Source: Candidatus Defluviibacterium haderslevense
GTDB lineage: Bacteria > Bacteroidota > Bacteroidia > Chitinophagales > Saprospiraceae
Assembly (NCBI GenBank): GCA_016712225.1
Contig: JADJRL010000003.1
Span: 1,075,001 to 1,139,000 of the forward strand
Length of the DNA: 64,000 nt
Reading direction: 5' to 3'
In this document: piece by piece, positions 37,146-44,838 of the stretch
Layout of the letters: every line of letters begins with the position of its first letter
How positions within the stretch are numbered: the stretch's first letter is position 1
Program-made: the position numbers and the translations under genes
Notes under the pieces: generated by a model
The model's database searches: none
What the model saw: only the letters and a program-made list of their open reading frames with translations
Told to the model about the DNA's origin: nothing

Positions 37146-38103
37146 AAGCGCATTATTACAAAACTTTTTTGATCGGGAAATTATCATTGAAGATAATTTT
37201 ATTTCATTCAAGGATGAACATCTAGCTATAGCGTACAATCAGAATCAAACCAAAGACATATTCTCAGACAAATGGGATTCGACCAGTAAAATGGAACATG
37301 TTGACAAACTTTATGAAACTCAATATAAATGGTTCTTAAGCTTATATGGATTCGAAACAGAAGAAAATCTCAAATCCTATTTAAAAAACAAAAGATTCAT
37401 CATTGATACAGGATGCGGATTAGGATATAAATCATCATGGTTTAGTAAACTAGCACCTCATGCCATTGTGATTGGTATAGATATTTCTGATTCATGTAAA
37501 ATCGCTGCAGAAAATTTCAAAGACATTCCCAATTTATTTTTTCTACAGGCAAACATTGCAGAAACTGGATTAAAATTTGGAGCAAGTGATTTCGTAGTTT
37601 GTGATCAGGTCATCATGCATACCGAGAATCCTGCCTTGACGTTCAAACATCTTGCGGAAATTACATCCATTGATGGTGAATTCGCTTGTTACTTTTATCG
37701 AAAAAAAGCCTTGCCAAGAGAACTTATCGATGATTATTTTAGAACCCAAACACACAACATCCCAAATGACAAAATGTGGGAATTCTCAGAGCAACTTACA
37801 GAGTTGGGAAAACGATTATCTGAATTAAATGTTAGTTTTGAATCACCTGATATTCCATTGTTAGGAATTAAAGGTGGTGAGTATGATATACAGCGTTTTA
37901 TTTATTGGAATTTTCTGAAATGTTATTGGAATGAAGAATGGGGATTTGATCTATCTAAAATAACCAATTTCGATTGGTATGCTCCAAGTAATGCACAGCG
38001 TTTTAGTAAAGAAGAAGTAACGAATTTGGTATCTTCCAATAATATGAAGATCCATTTTTGGCATGAAGAAGAAGCTTGTTACAGCGGTAGATTTGGCAAA
38101 TAG
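37135..38103 (+). CDS. SAM-dependent methyltransferase of the sugar operon
   Basis: A 322-residue class I methyltransferase. The SAM-binding motif IIDTGCGLGYKSSWFSKLAP lies near residue 85-105, followed by GIDISDSCKIAAENF and VCDQVIMHTENPALTFKHLAEI. A longer C-terminal region (about 190-322) with IYWNFLKCYWNEEWGF is not typical of small methyltransferases and may bind the acceptor. The start is set at ATG 37135, since the alternative TTG at 37129 has no advantage. It overlaps the acyltransferase gene by 11 bases. It probably methylates a sugar hydroxyl or a lipid-linked intermediate; this is inferred from context. Confidence 0.82.
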   Translation: MENKSALLQNFFDREIIIEDNFISFKDEHLAIAYNQNQTKDIFSDKWDSTSKMEHVDKLYETQYKWFLSLYGFETEENLKSYLKNKRFIIDTGCGLGYKSSWFSKLAPHAIVIGIDISDSCKIAAENFKDIPNLFFLQANIAETGLKFGASDFVVCDQVIMHTENPALTFKHLAEITSIDGEFACYFYRKKALPRELIDDYFRTQTHNIPNDKMWEFSEQLTELGKRLSELNVSFESPDIPLLGIKGGEYDIQRFIYWNFLKCYWNEEWGFDLSKITNFDWYAPSNAQRFSKEEVTNLVSSNNMKIHFWHEEEACYSGRFGK

Positions 38104-38321
38104 AAATGGACTTATTAGTGTATTTTATTTTAAAAAATCAATTAATCGATCCCTAATGAAAGATTTGTTATTGGTTTCAATCAAATAAAAAAAATAAAAA
38201 TTATTATTGATGTCAATATTTAGTGACATGTATGAAATCTATTTCAAAAATATTCATAAATTTATTAATGGGATAATTTTCCTTCCATCGGTCACATTTA
38301 ATTAGAAATAAAATAATTTCA

Positions 38322-39404
38322 TTGGACAAACCCATTAAAATTCTTTACGCTCCATATAATATTGCTTCTATGCCAGCGATTACCATCGATGAGCTCAATG
38401 CATCACAGGATATAATCGCACGCGGAGTTTGCATAGACTATAATCAGTATATCTCCTTTGGTATTGATCCTAAAAAAAATTGGAAAATATTCAAAGTTGA
38501 TTCTAATATTAGGAAACCTTTCTTATATTTAATCAATTTATTTTTGGCAGAATTTTATTTGATAAAACATATCATCTGGGCAGATGCCATCATATGGCAG
38601 TGGGACATCAAAATGTATATGCCGCATTTTTGGCTCATTAAATTATTAAAGAAACCCATACTGGTAGAATGGTTAGGCAGTGATATTAGGGTTCCAGAAT
38701 TTGTAATTAAACATAATCCGTATTATAAGAAAGCCTTAGAGAATGGTACATACACTTATACCAGAGAAAGCCTCAACCGAAGCAATAAAATACAAAATAA
38801 ATTCAAAAAACTAAATGCAACGCCTATACTTTGTCCTGAAATGAGCTTGTACTTAAATCTTAATATATTTGAGACCTTCGAGCCTATATTTCAACGAATT
38901 GATATTAATAAATTTAATATCCGATATCCAGATGCCAACAAATCAATTCCAATAATCTGTCATACACCAAGTGCCACAGGGGCAAAAGGAACAATAGAAG
39001 TTCGCAAAATTATGGACAGATTAAAGTTAAATTATTCATTTGAATATGTAGAAATTACAAATAAATCTCATGCAGAAGCTATTCAAGCAATAGAACAATG
39101 TGATATCTACCTGGACCAATTTATCCTTGGTGCTTATGGTATGGCCGCATGCGAAGCGATGTCTATGGGAAAGCCCGTTTTTTGTTACATCATGCAACCT
39201 GTATTAGATCTTTTACCAACTGACTGTCCAATCTTATATAAAGGATTAAATGAATTGGAAGAAGATTTAATTGAGTATATTAATAATTCATTAATGAGAA
39301 ATAAGACAGGAAAGCTGTCCAGAGAATATATGGAAAAATATCATAATGTTAAAATAATAAGCTCAAAATTAACTACAATATTGGAAGAATTGGTAGCTTT
39401 GTAA
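38322..39404 (+). CDS. GT-B glycosyltransferase
   Basis: A 360-residue putative glycosyltransferase. The N-terminal half has ILYAPYNIASMPAITIDEL and the surface loop VEWLGSDIRVPE; the C-terminal half has YVEITNKSHAEAIQAIEQCDIYLDQ followed by LGAYGMAACEAMSMGKPV, the E-x7-E type donor-binding motif of GT4-like enzymes. The start is uncertain: TTG 38322 is the first usable codon, an in-frame stop lies at 38274, and the first internal ATG is 16 codons in. A 218-base gap separates it from the methyltransferase, but only 13 bases separate it from the giant cargo gene that follows, so these two are likely co-transcribed. Confidence 0.78.
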   Translation: MDKPIKILYAPYNIASMPAITIDELNASQDIIARGVCIDYNQYISFGIDPKKNWKIFKVDSNIRKPFLYLINLFLAEFYLIKHIIWADAIIWQWDIKMYMPHFWLIKLLKKPILVEWLGSDIRVPEFVIKHNPYYKKALENGTYTYTRESLNRSNKIQNKFKKLNATPILCPEMSLYLNLNIFETFEPIFQRIDINKFNIRYPDANKSIPIICHTPSATGAKGTIEVRKIMDRLKLNYSFEYVEITNKSHAEAIQAIEQCDIYLDQFILGAYGMAACEAMSMGKPVFCYIMQPVLDLLPTDCPILYKGLNELEEDLIEYINNSLMRNKTGKLSREYMEKYHNVKIISSKLTTILEELVAL

Positions 39405-39417
39405 TGAAGCACCCTAC

Positions 39418-42400
39418 ATGAAAAAAGTTATCCATATTTTAATATTATTTATTTTTATAATAGATATATTATTTTGTCAAAAACAGGGAAACTTTTGGTT
39501 CTTTTCACAAAATGCTGGAATCAACTTTAATACATCTCCACCTACTTCAATAAGTTCAAGTGCTATCAACACTTCAGATAATTCTTCATCCATTTCAGAC
39601 AATAATGGTAAGCTCTTATTTTATTCTGATGGTTTAACAGTTTATAACAAAAATAATCTGATAATGCCCAACGGAACAAATCTATCAGGAAGTAAATCCG
39701 GTGGACAAGCCACTTTGATTGTTCCAATACCACAAAGTAATAAGTTTGTAGTATTTTCAGTGCCTGACTTAGGAAATAAGCCACTTTACTATTCAATTGT
39801 AAATATGAACTTGAATAATCAAAATGGAGATGTTGAATTAAAAAATCAAAAATTATTTGAAAATTCTACTGAAAAAATTGCAGGAATTTATAATTGTACG
39901 GAAGATTATTACTGGGTGATAGCCCACAAATATGAAACAGATTCTTTTTTTGTTTATAAAATAGATAAGAATGGAATATATTTGAATCCCATTATTTCTA
40001 AAGTTGGCAAAGTACATACTGGAGGACCAAATAATGCTGTGAATAATTCTGCAGGACAATTGAGTTTATCAAAAGATGGTAGTCGCATCGCATCTGCACT
40101 TTACAATAGTGGTGAAATAGAATTATTTGATTTTGATATTTTTTCAGGCAAAGTTTCGAATCCTAAATGGATACCAAATTATTCTAGAGCATGGGGTGTA
40201 GAATTCTCTCAAGATGGATCGAAACTATATCTTTCTCAATGGACTCAAACCAATATTACACAATTTGATTTAACAAGTAATAATATAAATTCAATTACAA
40301 GAAGTGCTCAAACAATTGGATATTGTTCAGGATCTGGAGGGTATTACTCAGGTTACCTACAAAGAGGACCAGATGATAAAATTTATATTGCACAATGGAA
40401 TTCTAAATATTTAAGTGTTATTAATAACCCAAATTTAACAGGTTCTTTATGTGATTTTTCAGCAAATAGTTTTAATTTAAGTAGTGGAGTTTCTAAGGCT
40501 GGATTATGCCGTTGTGTATTCCCAGACAACTTTATCATGGGTTATCCAGATTGCTGCAAAAAAGTCATTCATCTTATTGATACTGTATCATGCGATAAAA
40601 TAATTTTGAACGGTAAAACTATCACTACATCAGGAAACTATACTGATACGATTAGAATAAACAGTTGTGACAGTATAAATAATTACGTAATTAATATTCT
40701 TAATAAACCAATCTTCTCACTTGGAAATGATACAGTTATTTGTGAAAATGAAGTTTTTAATTTGAAATCTTCTTCTAACCAAACTAAATGGAGTAATGGC
40801 TCTATTGGGAAAGAATTAATAGTAGAGAAACCAGGAATTTTTTGGGGAGAGCTAACTAATGCTTGCGGAACAACTCGAGATTCTGTAATTGTTGCATTTA
40901 AAAATTGCCTTCCTTGTACTATTGAATGCAAGAATATTGGATGGGCCAAATGGAATATGATTACAAACAGTACCTATATTGGAACCACAATGAATGGTTC
41001 AGCTACTTTAGTTGGAGATATTCATATTGGGTTAATATATCCTTTCTTAACTGACATTGATATTTTCGATCCGCCATATTTTCCTAAAAAGGTCATAGGT
41101 GTACCTACACTTTGGATGCCGGGCAACTTAGCATTTCAGACATTGACCCATCGTGTTATTTTAGATAAAATAACTGATAAAAAAGAATTACTGTTTTTAG
41201 TTGGTGATTTTCCGAATCAACAAGCTTTTAGTACTCCTCAAATAGGAAAAATGCGTGTTTATGATCGATCAAATAATCTTTTAGATATTTCTAACCTTTG
41301 TCTCTTGTTAGAAGACTATGGGCCAGATGATGATCCCATAAAAATTACGAACCTTGGAACAGAGATACAATTTGATGTTAATGGCCCGAGAACTGCTTTT
41401 CATGGAGGAAATTTGATTTATACAAATTTTCCAGACAGCTCCTATTTTATAGAGGTAGAGCATCAGAATTCAAGAAGTTCTCCGGATGATGGGGTTTACA
41501 TTAATATTGGTTATCCCGATTGCTGTAAAACCGTCACGAAACTTATTGATACCATTTCATGTGAAAAAATAATCCTGAATGGAAAAACAATCACAACATC
41601 AGGTAGCTATTCTGATACAATTAGGATTAACAATTGTGACAGCATAAATAATTATGTAATTACAATTCTAAATAAACCTATCTTCTCACTTGGAAATGAT
41701 ACAGTTATTTGTGAAGGCGAAAATTTTATTTTAAAATCCCCTTCTGATTTGACTAATTGGAGTAATGGTTCTTTTGGAAAGGAATTTGTAGTTGACAAAC
41801 CAGGAATTTATTGGGGAGAGCTCACTAATTCTTGCGGCACTTCTCGAGATTCAGTAATTGTTGCATTTAAAAATTGCCTTCCTTGTACTCTTGATTGTAA
41901 GAATATTGGATGGGCTTTGTGGAATATGAGTACCAACAGTACCTATATTGGAAGCACATTGAAAGGTTCAGCTACTTTAGTTGGGGATATTCATATTGGA
42001 CTCATTCATCCTTTTTTAACAGATATTGATATTTTCAATCCGCTATATTTTCCTAAAAAAGTTATAGGTGTACCTACACTATGGATGCCGGGCAACTTAG
42101 CATTTCAGACATTGACCCATCAAGTTATTTTAGATAAAATAACCGATAAAAAAGAATTACTGTTTTTAGTTGGTGATTTTCCGAATCAGCGAGCATTCAG
42201 TACTCCTCAAATTGGAAAAATGCGCGTTTACGATCGATCAAATAATCTTTTAGATATTTCTAACCTTTGTCTCTTGTTAGAAGACTATGGGCCAAATGAT
42301 GATCCCATAAAAATAACAAACCTTGGAACAGAGATACTATTTGATGTTAATGGCCCAAGAACTACTTTTCATGGGGGAAATTTGATCTATACAAATTTTC

Positions 42401-44712
42401 CAGACAGCTCCTATTTTATAGAGATAGAGCATCATAATTCAAGAAGTTCTCCGGATGATGGGGTTTATATTAATATTGGTTATCCTGATTGTTGTAAAGG
42501 AGTCATAAATCTTATTGATACCGTTTCATGTGAAAAAATAGTCCTAAATGGAAAAACAATCACAACATCAGGTAGCTATTCTGATACGATTAGGGTTAAC
42601 AATTGTGACAGCATAAATAATTATGTAATTACAATTCTTAATAAACCAATCTTCTCACTTGGAAATGATACAGTTATTTGTGAAGGCGAAACTTTTATTT
42701 TAAAATCCTCTTCTGATCTGACTAAATGGAGTAATGGTTCTTTTGGAAAAGAAGTAGTAGTTGACAGACCAGGAATTTTTTGGGGAGAAATAAGTACTAT
42801 TTGCGGCGTTATTAGAGATTCTGTAACTATAATGTATAGAGCATTACCTATGTTAGAATTAGGTCCTGATCGTCAAATATGTCCATCTGATGTGGATACG
42901 ATTTGGACAAATGATCCAAACACGATTTGGCATGATGGATCAACAGATTCATTTTTTATTATAAATAAAGAAGGTATAATTAAAGCTACTATATTAGATT
43001 TCTGTGGTAATCTGAGTGATAGTTTGGTAGTTAGCTTTTATAATAATTCATTATTAATGCTTCCAGAAGATACTTTAATTTGTGAAGGAGATTCAATAGT
43101 TTTGAGTTCAACAAGTGATTCTACAATCTGGAGTACCGGAACCAAAGGAAAAAATATTGTTGTTAAAAAATCAGGACTATATTGGGGAGAAATTAAAAAC
43201 ATATGTGGTATATCTCGGGATTCCATTAATATATCGTATACATCAAAACCTATTTTAGAATTAGGTCCTGATTTCCAAATATGTCCTAATCATGTAGATA
43301 CCATTTGGTCAAATAATCCGAATACAATTTGGCATGATGGTTCTATTGGTTCATTTTTTATCATTAAGCAAGAAGGTCTCATAAAGGCTAAATTATCTAA
43401 TTTTTGTGGTGAAATTAACGACAGTACTTTCGTAAGCTATTATCCAAGTATTAGGGTGAAATTACCTCAGGACACACTGCTTTGTGAAGGTGATCTTATT
43501 ACATTAACAAGTACTTCTCCAACAACCCAATGGAGTACCGGTGTTATTGGTAATAGCATAATTGTTTCCACATCTGGTTTATATTGGGCTGAGATTAATA
43601 ATACTTGCGATCTAAGTCGAGATTCAATTCATATTTATTTCCAGAATAAACCAAATTTAGAACTTGGTAAAGATATTAAAATATGCCCTAACGAAAGCGA
43701 TACCATTTGGTCAAATGACCCCAATACATTATGGCATGATGGTTCGGTAGGACCCTATTTCATCGCAAAAAAAGAAGGCACTATAATAGCCTATTTATCA
43801 AATTTTTGTGGAGATGTTAGCGATTCAATTAAAGTGAGCTATTATCCTAATTCTAAGGTTGATTTAGGACCTGATACAACCATTTGTGAGGGAACAATAC
43901 TAACTTTAAATTCAGGTTCCAGTAGTTCGGTTTGGTTCGATAATACATCGGGATCATCACATCAAATTACTAAAGCAGGAATCTATTGGGTTAGCATTGT
44001 TTCTCTGTGTGGATTAATATCAGATACGATTCAAATTAAAGAGATGAAAGTTTATGAAAAACCCTATTTGCCGAACGATACATTTGTATGTGAAGGAATA
44101 AATATTAATCTTTCCATTCCCATTATTGACGAATTATGGAATAAGCAATTTCACAATAATATAGATATCAATAAACCTGGAACATATTGGTATGAGTTTA
44201 AAGATAATTGTAATAATCTTTTAGACACAATAGAAGTTTTTTATGATTCTATTCCAAATGAATTTCCTTCAGAGCATTTGATTTTTTGTGGACAAGATGA
44301 ATTTAATTTTTCTACTGGAGACCCAAGAACAGAATGGTCCAATGGAACTATTGGTTCAGGAATTAACATTAATAAATCAGGTATCTATTCCTTTATAATT
44401 TCAAACAGTTGTGGGATCTTTTTGGATTCCATTTCATTGGAATTTATTGAGGATAATGGGCTCTATCTTCCTAATGTATTTTCACCTAATGGCGATCAAG
44501 TGAATGATGTATTTCCAGGAATTCAATTTACTGAAGACTTTGATATAGAAATTTACGATCGTTGGGGATCACGACTTTTTGAATCAAGTAATAAACATTG
44601 GAATGGAACTTTTAAATCACAAGATGTACCACCTGGAGTTTATGCTTATATAATAAGAAGCAAAGCTTGTAAACACAAAATTAAATATGGAAATATTACT
44701 TTGGTTAGGTAA
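39418..44712 (+). CDS. Giant T9SS type B cargo protein with exact-period repeats
   Basis: A 1,764-residue secreted protein. A signal peptide (IHILILFIFIIDILFC) is followed by a propeller-like region (to about 370) that opens with NFWFFSQNAGINF. Two near-identical 323-residue repeats and a third truncated one come next, then three 134-residue repeats (LELGPDxQICP ... DTLICEGD), and a type B sorting domain (LPNVFSPNGDQVND, YDRWGSRLFES, PPGVYAYII). Each 323-residue unit contains a 'LIDTVSC...NGKTITTSG' strand pair and an unrecognised domain of about 200 residues (GWAKWN ... DDGVYINIGY). It starts 13 bases after the glycosyltransferase gene. It is probably a surface-exposed, repeat-variable adhesin; the ligand is unknown. 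Confidence 0.88.
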   Translation: MKKVIHILILFIFIIDILFCQKQGNFWFFSQNAGINFNTSPPTSISSSAINTSDNSSSISDNNGKLLFYSDGLTVYNKNNLIMPNGTNLSGSKSGGQATLIVPIPQSNKFVVFSVPDLGNKPLYYSIVNMNLNNQNGDVELKNQKLFENSTEKIAGIYNCTEDYYWVIAHKYETDSFFVYKIDKNGIYLNPIISKVGKVHTGGPNNAVNNSAGQLSLSKDGSRIASALYNSGEIELFDFDIFSGKVSNPKWIPNYSRAWGVEFSQDGSKLYLSQWTQTNITQFDLTSNNINSITRSAQTIGYCSGSGGYYSGYLQRGPDDKIYIAQWNSKYLSVINNPNLTGSLCDFSANSFNLSSGVSKAGLCRCVFPDNFIMGYPDCCKKVIHLIDTVSCDKIILNGKTITTSGNYTDTIRINSCDSINNYVINILNKPIFSLGNDTVICENEVFNLKSSSNQTKWSNGSIGKELIVEKPGIFWGELTNACGTTRDSVIVAFKNCLPCTIECKNIGWAKWNMITNSTYIGTTMNGSATLVGDIHIGLIYPFLTDIDIFDPPYFPKKVIGVPTLWMPGNLAFQTLTHRVILDKITDKKELLFLVGDFPNQQAFSTPQIGKMRVYDRSNNLLDISNLCLLLEDYGPDDDPIKITNLGTEIQFDVNGPRTAFHGGNLIYTNFPDSSYFIEVEHQNSRSSPDDGVYINIGYPDCCKTVTKLIDTISCEKIILNGKTITTSGSYSDTIRINNCDSINNYVITILNKPIFSLGNDTVICEGENFILKSPSDLTNWSNGSFGKEFVVDKPGIYWGELTNSCGTSRDSVIVAFKNCLPCTLDCKNIGWALWNMSTNSTYIGSTLKGSATLVGDIHIGLIHPFLTDIDIFNPLYFPKKVIGVPTLWMPGNLAFQTLTHQVILDKITDKKELLFLVGDFPNQRAFSTPQIGKMRVYDRSNNLLDISNLCLLLEDYGPNDDPIKITNLGTEILFDVNGPRTTFHGGNLIYTNFPDSSYFIEIEHHNSRSSPDDGVYINIGYPDCCKGVINLIDTVSCEKIVLNGKTITTSGSYSDTIRVNNCDSINNYVITILNKPIFSLGNDTVICEGETFILKSSSDLTKWSNGSFGKEVVVDRPGIFWGEISTICGVIRDSVTIMYRALPMLELGPDRQICPSDVDTIWTNDPNTIWHDGSTDSFFIINKEGIIKATILDFCGNLSDSLVVSFYNNSLLMLPEDTLICEGDSIVLSSTSDSTIWSTGTKGKNIVVKKSGLYWGEIKNICGISRDSINISYTSKPILELGPDFQICPNHVDTIWSNNPNTIWHDGSIGSFFIIKQEGLIKAKLSNFCGEINDSTFVSYYPSIRVKLPQDTLLCEGDLITLTSTSPTTQWSTGVIGNSIIVSTSGLYWAEINNTCDLSRDSIHIYFQNKPNLELGKDIKICPNESDTIWSNDPNTLWHDGSVGPYFIAKKEGTIIAYLSNFCGDVSDSIKVSYYPNSKVDLGPDTTICEGTILTLNSGSSSSVWFDNTSGSSHQITKAGIYWVSIVSLCGLISDTIQIKEMKVYEKPYLPNDTFVCEGININLSIPIIDELWNKQFHNNIDINKPGTYWYEFKDNCNNLLDTIEVFYDSIPNEFPSEHLIFCGQDEFNFSTGDPRTEWSNGTIGSGININKSGIYSFIISNSCGIFLDSISLEFIEDNGLYLPNVFSPNGDQVNDVFPGIQFTEDFDIEIYDRWGSRLFESSNKHWNGTFKSQDVPPGVYAYIIRSKACKHKIKYGNITLVR
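40540..42838 (+). repeat. 969-bp tandem repeat, two full copies and one partial
   Basis: The phrase GGTTATCC begins at 40540, 41509 and 42478, giving a period of exactly 969 bp (323 codons) twice. Copies 40540-41508 and 41509-42477 are nearly identical over long stretches; the third stops being similar near 42838. The high DNA identity indicates recent duplication or gene conversion. Confidence 0.93.
42853..44058 (+). repeat. 402-bp tandem repeat, three copies
   Basis: The TTAGAA that opens each unit (encoding LELG) occurs at 42853, 43255 and 43657, a period of exactly 402 bp (134 codons). Each unit encodes an 'ICP...TIWxNDPNTIWHDGS' half and a 'LPxDTLICEGD...GLYWxEI' half. The copies are more diverged than the 969-bp set. 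Confidence 0.88.
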
Positions 44713-44838
44713 CAGTGTTTTAAGATACAATAAATGGCCTAATATATCCTTAATTATGTTGACTGTTAATTTGCTCTCAATGAATTCATTCAATAATTTC
44801 AATATTAAATTGAATTAAATCTACAAATACTAAAATTT

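Noticed and set aside
40540..44058. Possible CRISPR array or mobile repeat, judged from the regular spacing
   Set aside because: The repeats are long, contiguous and in frame, and encode protein domains; there are no spacers.
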